Shown here: piece after piece, positions 33,501-41,576 of the stretch | How positions within the stretch are numbered: position 1 is the first letter of the stretch | Layout of the letters: each line of letters starts with the position of its first letter | DNA from: Perlucidibaca wandonensis | GTDB lineage: Bacteria; Pseudomonadota; Gammaproteobacteria; Pseudomonadales; Moraxellaceae | DNA length: 64,000 nucleotides | Direction: 5' to 3' | NCBI RefSeq assembly: GCF_042677145.1 | Contig: NZ_JBHTIT010000001.1 | Span: 434,001-498,000, forward strand | Notes under the pieces: model-generated | Databases searched by the model: none | What the model was told of the DNA's origin: nothing | The model's input: only the letters and a program-made list of their open reading frames with translations | Made by a program: the position numbers and the translations under genes

Positions 33501-33693
33501 TAACCTGAGTCACCGAGTCTTCGACGGTTTTTGCCGAAGCGCCGGGGTAGCTACCGCTGATGCTAATGGATGGTGGAGCGATGCTTGGGTATTGCGAAAC
33601 CGGCAAATTTTCTATCGATAATATGCCGGCGAACATGATGAGAATGGCGATGACCCAGGCGAAAATAGGCCGGTCAATAAAGAAACGTGACAT
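30529..33693 (-). CDS. RND multidrug efflux transporter (AcrB/MexB, HAE1 family)
   Basis: A 1054-residue inner-membrane pump of full length. It starts [20 protein letters not shown], has the charged proton-relay pair Asp-Asp in [20 protein letters not shown], and two large periplasmic porter domains, each followed by a membrane bundle. It exports drugs, dyes or similar compounds by proton exchange. It lies between the adaptor gene (3 bp upstream) and the outer-membrane gene. Confidence 0.97.
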   Translation of the reverse strand: [1054 protein letters not shown]

Positions 33694-33696
33694 GAC

Positions 33697-34914
33697 TTAC
33701 TCCGCCTTTTTGGCTGCTGATGGTGCGGCGGTTTTTTCTGCTGCGGTGTCAGCTTCATCAGATTTAGCTGGAGTTTTTTCTACCAGCTGATCTCCCGTAA
33801 ATGGCACGGGCTTTACTACGCTACCTGGCCGAGCTTTTTGCAAGCCATCAACTACAAGGCGATCACCCGCTTGCAGACCTTCAACGACCTGCCATTTATC
33901 GCCAATGGCACGCGAAGTTTTCACCACGCGTGGCTGCACCTTATTGTCTTGGTCGAGCACCATCGCAGTGGCATCGCCTTGTGGGTTTCGGCTCAATGCA
34001 CGTTGCGGTGCTAGTACACCTTGTTGTTGTCCTTGGACGACTTTAGCTTGAACAAATAAGCCGGGTAGCAATTGGCCGCTAGGGTTAGGAAATTGTGCGC
34101 GCAGGGTGATGCTATTGGTGCTTGGGTCTACCGTGCTTTCAGAAAATGCGACGCTGCCGATATGCTCATAGCTGCGCCCATCACTCAGCGTTAATGTCAC
34201 CGGTATGCGCTTTCTTTGGCTTACACCGCCTTGCTCGATTGCGCGTTTGAGTGCGAGAAAGTCGCTGCTCGACTGCGTCATATCAACATAAATGGGGTCT
34301 AGCTGAACCACGGTAGTAAGTGCTTGCACTTGATTGGCGGTGAGTAGTGCACCAGCGGTAACGCTGGATTTGCCACTACGGCCGCTGATAGGCGAAGTGA
34401 TGCGTGTGTAATTCAACTCGATGCGGGCTTTATCGAGGGCGGCTTTAGCGAGTGCTACATCGGCCTGCGTTTGGGCGGCTGAGGCCTGGGCATCGTCATT
34501 TTCTTGTTGGCTAACGGCCTTAATAGCCACTAAGCCTTCATAGCGTTTGGCGATCAATTTGGCCTGTTTGGCTAGGGCATTGGCCTTGGCTAGGGATGCG
34601 CTGGCGCTGGCATATGCGGCCTGATAAGTCGCTGGGTCTAATTCATAGAGCACGCTGCCGGCTTTAACTTCAGTGCCTTCGGCGTAGACACGGCGTTTAA
34701 CGATGCCACCGACTTGCGGCCGCACTTCAGCAGTTTGAAAGGCTGTGACGCGGCCTGGCAGTGTCGTAGTCAAGTCAATCGCTTGCGCCTTTAGCGTAAT
34801 AATCCCCACTTCGGCGGGTGGCGGCGCACTGGCAGGCGCTTCTTGGCTGCCGCAGGCACTGAGTAAGCTTGATAACACCAGGGCGCTGGCTAAGTAAGGA
34901 AGACGCTGCATCAT
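33697..34914 (-). CDS. RND efflux membrane-fusion protein (AcrA/MexA type)
   Basis: A 405-residue periplasmic adaptor with a lipobox (LVLSSLLSACGSQEAPA, Cys about 21), a lipoyl/coiled-coil hairpin (YQAAYASASASLAKANALAKQ) and beta-barrel domains. The C-terminus has a Lys/Ala/Glu-rich tail (SDEADTAAEKTAAPSAAKKA). It is first in the three-gene efflux operon and divergent from the TetR gene. Confidence 0.95.
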   Translation of the reverse strand: MMQRLPYLASALVLSSLLSACGSQEAPASAPPPAEVGIITLKAQAIDLTTTLPGRVTAFQTAEVRPQVGGIVKRRVYAEGTEVKAGSVLYELDPATYQAAYASASASLAKANALAKQAKLIAKRYEGLVAIKAVSQQENDDAQASAAQTQADVALAKAALDKARIELNYTRITSPISGRSGKSSVTAGALLTANQVQALTTVVQLDPIYVDMTQSSSDFLALKRAIEQGGVSQRKRIPVTLTLSDGRSYEHIGSVAFSESTVDPSTNSITLRAQFPNPSGQLLPGLFVQAKVVQGQQQGVLAPQRALSRNPQGDATAMVLDQDNKVQPRVVKTSRAIGDKWQVVEGLQAGDRLVVDGLQKARPGSVVKPVPFTGDQLVEKTPAKSDEADTAAEKTAAPSAAKKAE

Positions 34915-34958
34915 GACCTCGAGTTTATGACTGAAATAGCTCTGTCATAAATATAGAT

Positions 34959-34972
34959 TGAATGTTCATTCT
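34959..34972. promoter_or_regulatory. Candidate TetR operator of the efflux operon
   Basis: GAATG-TT-CATTC is an inverted repeat in the 93-bp gap between the efflux operon and its divergent TetR gene. Its form matches known TetR-family operators of RND pumps. It would let the regulator control both directions. Confidence 0.6.
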
Positions 34973-35007
34973 AAAATATGTCAGTCTTGACCTATAAGCA
35001 ATAGCCT

Positions 35008-35694
35008 ATGAGGCAAAAAGTGTCTGAACATACACCTGCATATAGTATGGATAAGGCGGCGTCTGCCGAAAAATCTGGCATCTGTTCTAGCGCAGATAGC
35101 CGCGCTAAATTACGCCGACAGCAAGTACTTGAGGCCGCTGAGCATTGTTTTCGTGCTTGTGGATTTCATGGTGCCAGTATCGCGAGCATTGCCAAAAAAG
35201 CGGGCATGAGCTCAGGCCATATTTATCATTATTTTGAAAATAAAGAGGCGATTATCGGCGCCAGTGTCGCGCATGAGGCCGGAATTACTGTTGCGCGTAT
35301 GCAGGGTTTTGCTCGCAGCGACGATGTTTTGGCAACCTTAGTTGAGGAGGCTGAAGGCGCGTTAATGCGCAGCCTAGATCCGAGCAGCAATGCACTCATT
35401 ATGGAAATTTTGTCTGAGGCAGGGCGCAATGCGCGCGTGGCTGAGCAGGTGCAAGCCGCCGATGTCTTAGTCAGTGAAGCTGTGCAGTGCTTGGTGCGGC
35501 GATCTTGGCAAGCTAAGCATCCAGGGCAGGTTTTGAGTGATGCGGTGGTGGTGGCGAAGGCGGAGATGTTGGGTGCGATGGTTGATGGCATTCGCATTCG
35601 CGCCATTCGCAACCCGAAAGTAAATCCTGAGGCTTTGCTAACGCAGTTGCGCTCGGCCGTGCGTCATATCCTTGAGCAGGCCGATGGCAGTTAA
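35008..35694 (+). CDS. TetR-family repressor of the adjacent efflux operon
   Basis: A 228-residue TetR protein with an extended N-terminus before the helix-turn-helix (QVLEAAEHCFRACGFHGASI, then IASIAKKAGMSSGHIYHYFENKEAII, about residues 35-85). It is divergent from the adaptor gene with a palindrome between them, the standard layout for a local repressor of AcrAB-type pumps that is released by pump substrates. The ligand is unknown. Confidence 0.9.
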   Translation: MRQKVSEHTPAYSMDKAASAEKSGICSSADSRAKLRRQQVLEAAEHCFRACGFHGASIASIAKKAGMSSGHIYHYFENKEAIIGASVAHEAGITVARMQGFARSDDVLATLVEEAEGALMRSLDPSSNALIMEILSEAGRNARVAEQVQAADVLVSEAVQCLVRRSWQAKHPGQVLSDAVVVAKAEMLGAMVDGIRIRAIRNPKVNPEALLTQLRSAVRHILEQADGS

Positions 35695-35696
35695 AA

Positions 35697-35723
35697 GGCG
35701 CTATAAGCTAGCTAACTAGCGCC
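35697..35723. terminator. Hairpin between the TetR gene and cydB
   Basis: GGCGCTA pairs with TAGCGCC in the 40-bp gap between two converging genes. It starts 2 bp after the TetR stop; there is no long T-run. Confidence 0.5.
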
Positions 35724-35734
35724 CAGTGACGCTA

Positions 35735-36745
35735 TCAACGATAGAGTAAAGGCTCGGCCTTGCCCCAAAACACGCGATATGAAAATGCCGTGTAAGCCAA
35801 AATAACCGGCAATACAAACATCACGCCAAGTAAGACGACGCGCAATGCCTCTGGGTCTGATGCGGCGTCCCAAATGGTCATCTGGTCGATAATAATATAG
35901 GGGAACAAGCTATAGGCGAGGCCCCCTGAAGCGATGCAAAACAAGGTCACTACGCCAGTAAATGGCACCCAACTATAGCGCTCATTATCGTTACCAATGA
36001 GGCTAGCTAAGACGCGATCAAGCATCAGCACTAAGGCTGTAGTAACTACGGGTATTGGCAGCAAGTAGTACAGGTTGGGCAGACTGAACCAGCGCTCAGC
36101 CATACGTGCGCTAACCAAGGGTGTGGCTAAGGAGATTGCGGCGATGCCGGCAGCCGTTAGCCACAAAGCTCCGCGAGCCCAATGCACGGCACGTTGGCGC
36201 AGCAGGCCTTCGGTTTTCAAAATCAGCCAGCAGGCGCCGAGCAGGGCATAGCCAGCGACAAAGCAGAGGCCAATAAAGGCGGAGAAGCCGTAGGCCATCC
36301 ACGAATGGGCGAAATTGGTGAGGAAATGACCGAGCATAAAGCCCTGTGCCAAGCAGGCCATCAGCGAGCCGAGATAAAAGGCGGCATTCCATAAGGGTTG
36401 ATGATTGGCACGGGCTTTAACGCGGAAATCGAAAGCAACGCCACGCAAAATCAGACCTAAGAGCAGCACTAAAACAGGGATATAAAGCTCGCCGAGGATG
36501 ATGCCGTGCGCCGAGGGGAAGGCCACCAGTAATAGGCCGATGCCCAACACCAGCCAGGTTTCATTGGCATCCCAGAAGGGACCAATGCTGGCAATCATCA
36601 TGTGTTTGTCGTCAATATTGGCGCGCCGCAAGAGCACGCCAACACCGAGATCGAGGCCATCGAGCAGGCCGTAAAGCAACAGCGTAAAGCCCATTAAGCC
36701 GGCAAAAATCAGCGGCAGCATGTCATCGGGAATCCAAGGCAACAT
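35735..36745 (-). CDS. cydB: Cytochrome bd-type (cyanide-insensitive-like) quinol oxidase subunit II
   Basis: From ATG 36745, preceded by GGAGG at 8 bp, 336 residues; a longer frame to 36787 would overlap cydA and is unlikely. About nine membrane helices begin with LPLIFAGLMGFTLLLYGLLDGLDLGVGVLL and SIGPFWDANETWLVLG, the conserved CydB blocks. It forms the oxidase with CydA and takes quinol electrons to oxygen. The sequence is nearer to the cyanide-insensitive (CioB) branch. Confidence 0.93.
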   Translation of the reverse strand: MLPWIPDDMLPLIFAGLMGFTLLLYGLLDGLDLGVGVLLRRANIDDKHMMIASIGPFWDANETWLVLGIGLLLVAFPSAHGIILGELYIPVLVLLLGLILRGVAFDFRVKARANHQPLWNAAFYLGSLMACLAQGFMLGHFLTNFAHSWMAYGFSAFIGLCFVAGYALLGACWLILKTEGLLRQRAVHWARGALWLTAAGIAAISLATPLVSARMAERWFSLPNLYYLLPIPVVTTALVLMLDRVLASLIGNDNERYSWVPFTGVVTLFCIASGGLAYSLFPYIIIDQMTIWDAASDPEALRVVLLGVMFVLPVILAYTAFSYRVFWGKAEPLLYR

Positions 36746-36746
36746 A

Positions 36747-38105
36747 TTAGTGACCTCCAGTAGCGATGTTGTTGTCGACATGATCATCGCTGTGCTGCGC
36801 TTTCTGCGCTAGGTAAAACACTACCGAGACATAGGCCGCCATGAGGAAGGCATACATCAGTAAGTACATGATTAATGAACCGAAAATCGTGGCGGCAGGG
36901 ACGGCACCAACGGCGTCTTTGGTGAGCAAGACGTTGGTGACGAGCCAGGGCTGGCGGCCCATTTCAGTGACATACCAGCCAGCGAGGGTTGCAACCCAGC
37001 CGGAGAAAGTCATGGCGACTAGGCCCTGTAAGGCTAGGCGCGGGTAGTTATCTTTACGACGCCAGAGCAAAAATGCCCAGCCCCATGCCATGGCGAGCAT
37101 GAGCATACCCATGCCGACCATGACGCGGAATGACCAAAACACAGCGGCAACCGGCGCGTGGCCAGCGGGGAACTCATCAAGGCCGGGCAGCTCGCCATCT
37201 AGCGAGTGCGTCAAAATTAAGCTGGCGCCGTAGGGCACGCCAATCGCGTAATCGTTACGTTTTTCAGCCTCATTGGGCATGGCAAATAGCAATAGTGGTA
37301 CCGCAGATTCGCGTTTCCAAACCGCTTCAATAGCCGCAATTTTCGCGGGCTGATGTTCCAGTGTATTGATGCCGTGGGCATCGCCGACCATTATTTGCAC
37401 TGGGATGAGCATGGCGGCTAAGACTACGCCGGTGCGCAAAGCCATGCGCACATCGGAGCCATGGTCGCCGCGTAGCCAGCGATAAGCTGAGACACCAGCA
37501 ATCAAAAAGGAGGTAGTTAGACCGCTTGCGATTAGCATATGTGTGAGGCGGTAGGGCATAGATGGATTAAAGATGACTTCCATCCAGCTAATGACATGCG
37601 CGCGGCCGTCGATCATCTCGAAACCCGTGGGTGTTTGCATCCACGAGTTCAGGGCTAAAATCCAAAACGCCGAGATGCTAGTGCCGATGGCGACTAGTAA
37701 GCAGGCCATGGTGTGTATGGTTTCAGACACGCGGCCGCGACCAAACAACATGATGCCGAGGAAGCCGGCTTCAAGAAAAAACGCGGTTAATACTTCGTAG
37801 GCGAGTAATGGTCCGGCGATATTGCCAACCGTATTCATATAGCCCGGCCAGTTGGTGCCGAACTGGAATGACATGGTGATGCCGGTGACCACGCCGATGG
37901 CGAAGGTAAGCGCGAAAATTTTCAGCCAGAAGCGATAAACGAGGAGCCAGCCATCGTCGCCAGTGACATGGTGGCGGATCTTGAAGAACACCATGAGCCA
38001 GGCTAAGCCCATGCTGATGGTTGGGAATAGGATGTGGAAGCTGATGTTGGCGGCGAATTGGATGCGCGAAAGCATCAAGGCGTCGAGTAAGGCAGGATCG
38101 GTCAC
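36747..38105 (-). CDS. cydA: Cytochrome bd-type (cyanide-insensitive-like) quinol oxidase subunit I
   Basis: A 452-residue subunit. The haem ligand His is in LSRIQFAANISFHILFPTI, the second ligand region in PYRLTHMLIASGL, and the Met ligand region near AWGWAFLLWRR and later GWYVTEMGRQPW. The quinol loop between helices 6 and 7 (about 240-310) is short, as in CioA-type oxidases. It ends 1 bp before the cydB start. A TCACAA/TTGTGA dyad lies 45 bp upstream. Confidence 0.95.
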   Translation of the reverse strand: MTDPALLDALMLSRIQFAANISFHILFPTISMGLAWLMVFFKIRHHVTGDDGWLLVYRFWLKIFALTFAIGVVTGITMSFQFGTNWPGYMNTVGNIAGPLLAYEVLTAFFLEAGFLGIMLFGRGRVSETIHTMACLLVAIGTSISAFWILALNSWMQTPTGFEMIDGRAHVISWMEVIFNPSMPYRLTHMLIASGLTTSFLIAGVSAYRWLRGDHGSDVRMALRTGVVLAAMLIPVQIMVGDAHGINTLEHQPAKIAAIEAVWKRESAVPLLLFAMPNEAEKRNDYAIGVPYGASLILTHSLDGELPGLDEFPAGHAPVAAVFWSFRVMVGMGMLMLAMAWGWAFLLWRRKDNYPRLALQGLVAMTFSGWVATLAGWYVTEMGRQPWLVTNVLLTKDAVGAVPAATIFGSLIMYLLMYAFLMAAYVSVVFYLAQKAQHSDDHVDNNIATGGH

Positions 38106-38149
38106 TAGCGTACCCTCGTTATCAATTAAGCATACTTTAAACTATAAAA

Positions 38150-38165
38150 TCACAAAGTATTGTGA
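38150..38165. promoter_or_regulatory. TCACAA-N4-TTGTGA dyad upstream of cydA
   Basis: A perfect 6-bp inverted repeat with a 4-bp spacer in the 75-bp gap before cydA. The shape suits a dimeric regulator of the CRP/FNR class or similar, but half-sites differ from the FNR consensus TTGAT. The identity of the regulator is not known. Confidence 0.5.
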
Positions 38166-38180
38166 CTTGGCGCAGAAAAA

Positions 38181-39056
38181 TTAGCGTTGGCGAGGACTAT
38201 ACGCCGTGTTTAACCAATCTGACGGCACTGACCATTGAGTCTGATATAAACGCGTGCCTCGTAAGCGCGGTTGGTCGAAATTTGCACTAACGGTGCCGTG
38301 CTTTTGGCGGCTATCGGCCATTTTTGGCAGCTCGTGGTCTATGCACCAGTGGCCGCGTAACGCCTCTGGGTTGCCCTGCGTAGGGTCGGCCACAGCCCAT
38401 TGCTTATCGCTGGCGGCAAATAGTCGGCCTTTGAGCCAGCACATGCGGGCTATCTCATCATTGCCTAAGGGCTGCTCTGCGGTTGCTACTAAATGCGCGT
38501 TAATGATCTCGCGAGCGATTGCCTTTTGGCTTATCTGCAGCTGATGCTGGCATAAATGGTCACGCTTGATATCGAGGCGATCATGCAGACCTGGGCCTAG
38601 CCATTGCTGATCAAGATCGGTTTCAGGGCGGCCTAAATAGAATTTTACCGCGAGCTCCCAATGCGTCAGTGTGCCATCGCGTTTGTTGCGCACGAGATAG
38701 TCGAGCTCGCCCAGCGTAATGCCATCTTCACGTATCGGTAAATTGGCGGCGACTAGCGCATAGCGCGGGTTATCGGGGTGCGCCAGCCAAAAGCTCAGCA
38801 GACGCTCGAGGTAGCAACCAAGACGGTAGTCGCGACTATTTTCGCTATGCGCAATGAGTGCTGCGGGTTCGCGATCTAGCTTCTGCAGTAGCGGCATGGT
38901 TTCAGTTAAAAGTTCGCTGAAAAATGCGTTATCTGGCCAATATACGTTGGAAAATCCAGCTGTGTCGCCTAATGGTGTTAGCAGCGGCGGCGTGCCAATC
39001 AGCCATGCTAAATCGCGCACAGCGGGTTGCGTAAAGGCTTGCCAGAAGTCGCTCAT
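38181..39056 (-). CDS. DUF1853 family protein
   Basis: A 291-residue soluble protein with the DUF1853 features LAWLIGTPPLL at the start, then RLGCYLERLLSFWLAH and ITLGELDYLVRNKRDGTLTHWELAVKFYL. The E-LD-L / HWE-AVKFYL pattern looks like a PD-(D/E)xK-type core (Glu-Leu-Asp ... Glu-x-Lys), but a nuclease role is not shown. It overlaps the ybiB-like gene by 4 bp and ends the tus operon. Confidence 0.8.
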   Translation of the reverse strand: MSDFWQAFTQPAVRDLAWLIGTPPLLTPLGDTAGFSNVYWPDNAFFSELLTETMPLLQKLDREPAALIAHSENSRDYRLGCYLERLLSFWLAHPDNPRYALVAANLPIREDGITLGELDYLVRNKRDGTLTHWELAVKFYLGRPETDLDQQWLGPGLHDRLDIKRDHLCQHQLQISQKAIAREIINAHLVATAEQPLGNDEIARMCWLKGRLFAASDKQWAVADPTQGNPEALRGHWCIDHELPKMADSRQKHGTVSANFDQPRLRGTRLYQTQWSVPSDWLNTAYSPRQR

Positions 39057-40105
39057 AAGCGCGCTATTAATGCTTTGGCGGGCGTGTCATGGCGCTGTTG
39101 CCATAAGCTTGTCGCCATGATCATCGCGTTTTCTGGCGTGTCGCTGAGTGCCAAAGTGCGCAAGGTTAGCGCCACCGTGCCGATAATCGCCATTTCGCCG
39201 TATTCGTGCGCTTGTTCGCCGTGCCAAACGCGCAGCATCACGTCATCGCTTAGCAGTTCTTCAGGGCTATGGCGCTGATCAAAAATCATCGGCCAGTCTT
39301 CGTCTACAGGCTCGCCACTAACCACGCGTTTGGCTAAGCAAGTGCCGTCAGGATTGCGCTCGATTTCGCCGCCTTCGCCTTTAATCACGCAGCTATTGGC
39401 ATAGCCCAAGAGCAGTGCCGCACGTTGATGCGATTCTCGGTAAGCAGGATGAAAGATGGCCTGCATCACCGCTGGCGCTTGCGTGGGATTGAGCAAGCGA
39501 GTCAGTGTGTGCACTGGTGAGCGAAGGCCGAGCAGGCTGCGCAGCTGAATCATGTCATCGAGCATGGGCTCAAGCTCACGCACGGGCAGATAAGCAAAGT
39601 TATTGTTGGCAATGGCTGCACTAGCCTCAGCCCAGCTTTGGCAAGCCGCTAAATCTAAGCTTGGCAACACGGCCTCAGTGTAAAGGCGATTACTGGTATG
39701 GCCGCTGGCACCGTGCATAAAAATACGTACGCCATGCTGGCAGAGTAGTTTTACCGCGAGCAAAAACCACGGGTAATGTTTGCGTTTGCCAGCATAGGAT
39801 GACCAATCCAAATCCACTGCTATGGCTGGTAAGCCTGCGTTTTTCAGGGCTTCATCGCGGCGCTTTTCAATGGCTATTTTCGCCGCCATGACAAAGCCAG
39901 CCAGTTCTTCAGGGCTTTCTTCTTTCACCCGCAGCAGCATCAAAAATGCGCCTAGCTGCACTGGCTCAACTTCCCCGGCAACAATCATCGCCATGGCATC
40001 ACGCGCCTCATCTAGCGAGAGTGAGCGGCTGGAGCTTTTACCTTTACCCAAGATGCGTACGTATTGGGCAAATGGGTGTTCGGCGTTTAGGTATTGATTG
40101 CGCAT
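39053..40105 (-). CDS. YbiB-like protein (TrpD2, anthranilate phosphoribosyltransferase fold)
   Basis: From ATG 40105, 350 residues; a longer frame reads back into tusE and is less likely. It has the TrpD-like fold: LDEARDAMAMIVAGEVEPVQ (N-terminal helical domain), VDLDWSSYAGKRKHYPWFLLA (replacing the phosphoribose loop), and LLGYANSCVIKGEGGEIERN. Lacking the TrpD active site, such YbiB proteins bind nucleic acid and are damage-linked in E. coli. It follows tusE by 2 bp. Confidence 0.82.
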   Translation of the reverse strand: MRNQYLNAEHPFAQYVRILGKGKSSSRSLSLDEARDAMAMIVAGEVEPVQLGAFLMLLRVKEESPEELAGFVMAAKIAIEKRRDEALKNAGLPAIAVDLDWSSYAGKRKHYPWFLLAVKLLCQHGVRIFMHGASGHTSNRLYTEAVLPSLDLAACQSWAEASAAIANNNFAYLPVRELEPMLDDMIQLRSLLGLRSPVHTLTRLLNPTQAPAVMQAIFHPAYRESHQRAALLLGYANSCVIKGEGGEIERNPDGTCLAKRVVSGEPVDEDWPMIFDQRHSPEELLSDDVMLRVWHGEQAHEYGEMAIIGTVALTLRTLALSDTPENAMIMATSLWQQRHDTPAKALIARL

Positions 40106-40107
40106 AA

Positions 40108-40506
40108 TTAAAAACAGTTCGGTGGTTTTGGTAGGCCCGCGCATATGGCAACCCAGCGCATGGGCGTGTCGGGAAATAGCTGCATAAGTGAAATGCTATT
40201 GCCCACGTGTGGTGCTTCTTGGCTTAAAAACTTCACAAAGACGCGTGTGGTTGGCATGCGCTGGAAGCGTTGGTAAAAGTCGCGAGCGGCGTTGAGTACG
40301 GTGAGATGGTCGGCGCTCAAGCTTGCGCTTTTATTTGGCTCATTTGTGCTTTTGTGAGTGACACCGATGCTTGGAATGCATGCCGCGATGGCCTCTGCCA
40401 TTTCCGGCGTCCATTCGCTAGGTTGGCGCAAAAAGCCTTCAGGGTCGAATTGCTCTGGATGGCCTAGGCGGCTATCGAGCGCGGTGACATCCCAGAACAG
40501 ACTCAT
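40108..40506 (-). CDS. tusE: TusE/DsrC-type sulfur carrier
   Basis: From ATG 40506, which overlaps the tusB stop as ATGA, 132 residues. The C-terminus CAGLPKPPNCF carries the two conserved cysteines of DsrC/TusE, including the penultimate one that carries persulfide. ATVF-like FVKFLSQEAP and FPDTPMRWVAICAG are family features. It passes sulfur from TusBCD to MnmA for 2-thiouridine in tRNA. It is somewhat longer than the 110-residue norm. Confidence 0.88.
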   Translation of the reverse strand: MSLFWDVTALDSRLGHPEQFDPEGFLRQPSEWTPEMAEAIAACIPSIGVTHKSTNEPNKSASLSADHLTVLNAARDFYQRFQRMPTTRVFVKFLSQEAPHVGNSISLMQLFPDTPMRWVAICAGLPKPPNCF

Positions 40507-40772
40507 GACCAACTCAGGCTGCGTTGGTGTTGCGCCAGTAAATTTAGCCAGTCGCTGTGACTGAGGCGCGGGATGTGCGACGGCCATTGGGCGTTTAGGC
40601 CTCGACTGCGCACGGCGTCATCGAGCGCGTAGCAGGGCGAAGGCAGGCTTGTATCTGCTGTAAGTGCGGCCACAACACAGGGCCCGGCTAGCAGCAGTGC
40701 ATCGCCCTCTGACCAGCAGCGCGTGAGCGCTTCCGGTAGCTCATTGGCAAAGACAATATGCAATGTGCTCAT
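40503..40772 (-). CDS. tusB: TusB (DsrH-like) sulfur relay subunit
   Basis: An 89-residue DsrH-fold protein (STLHIVFANELPEALTRCWS; GDALLLAGPCVVAAL). With TusC and TusD it forms the heterohexamer that relays sulfur for tRNA thiolation. It lies 52 bp after tusC and overlaps tusE by 4 bp. Confidence 0.85.
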   Translation of the reverse strand: MSTLHIVFANELPEALTRCWSEGDALLLAGPCVVAALTADTSLPSPCYALDDAVRSRGLNAQWPSHIPRLSHSDWLNLLAQHQRSLSWS

Positions 40773-40824
40773 GAAAAGGCACTCATAAAAATGTACTCAT
40801 GAGCAAACCTCCATAAAAGGCCGT

Positions 40825-41178
40825 TCATAAACGAATCACCTGATCATGCGCGGCAATTAAGCTAGCAATGGCTTCTGGCTCCAACCATTGCACATCAACA
40901 CGGCTAGAGCTGGCATCGATATGCAGGCGTTGAGCATCTGCGCGGTCGGCATAAATCGCCTCCACATCAAACAAAGGCAAAGCATCGAGCTGAGCGCTTA
41001 GGCTGCGGCGATCAATCAATGCCGCCTCTTGATCAGGAAGTAATTGCAGCAGCCCATGGCCTTGAAATAACAAACTCACTTGCGCGCCAAAACTGGCGGC
41101 GACCAGCAATGCATCGAGTAAGGTTTGTGCGCGTTGGCTGGCGTAAGGGTCGCTGGCGGCGATATATAAAATACGCAT
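40825..41178 (-). CDS. tusC: TusC (DsrF-like) sulfur relay subunit
   Basis: A 117-residue DsrE/F-fold protein (MRILYIAASDPYASQRAQTL; ALLVAASFGAQVSLLFQGHG, which is the family's FGQ-V-LLF-GDG block). It is part of the TusBCD complex. It starts 2 bp after the tusD stop. Confidence 0.88.
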   Translation of the reverse strand: MRILYIAASDPYASQRAQTLLDALLVAASFGAQVSLLFQGHGLLQLLPDQEAALIDRRSLSAQLDALPLFDVEAIYADRADAQRLHIDASSSRVDVQWLEPEAIASLIAAHDQVIRL

Positions 41179-41180
41179 GA

Positions 41181-41576
41181 TTAAGCCGGACCAGGGAAAG
41201 TTACGAGGTGTTGGCTTTGCAGCTGCGCCTCAGCGAGTTGGCCTAAGCCACTGATAACAAAGCCATCGGCAATGCTGCTGTGCGGCTGTTCCCAGCTGCT
41301 GGCGTTGGCATCATCGAGCACGCCGTAATGCAGCGCTGCCGAAACGCAGAGCACAAGGTCGAGGTCGGCGCGTTGCTGAAGTGTTTGCCAGCGTTGGCAA
41401 AGGCTAGGGAAGTCACGCGGCGGTGTGCTCAGGGCTTGGCCATGAAGCACGCCGGCATCGGCAAAAAACACGCGCACGATGTGATGGCCGGCTGCTAGAG
41501 CGGCTTCAACAAATTGCCACGCATGGTGGGCAGTTTCGCTGTCGGGAGCGGCAGTAATGAGTAAACTCAAGCGCAT
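41181..41576 (-). CDS. tusD: TusD (DsrE-like) sulfurtransferase subunit
   Basis: From ATG 41576 (MRLSLLITAAPDSETAHHAW), 131 residues. The catalytic Cys is in LDLVLCVSAALHYGVLD, matching the LVCVAAALRRGV motif of TusD. HHIVRVFFADAGVLHG is the usual strand and active-site loop. It accepts sulfur from TusA and passes it to TusE. It is first in an operon tusD-tusC-tusB-tusE-ybiB-DUF1853. Confidence 0.9.
   Translation of the reverse strand: MRLSLLITAAPDSETAHHAWQFVEAALAAGHHIVRVFFADAGVLHGQALSTPPRDFPSLCQRWQTLQQRADLDLVLCVSAALHYGVLDDANASSWEQPHSSIADGFVISGLGQLAEAQLQSQHLVTFPGPA

Noticed and set aside
36746..36787. CydB start upstream of 36745
   Set aside because: It would overlap cydA and lacks a ribosome site; ATG 36745 follows GGAGG.
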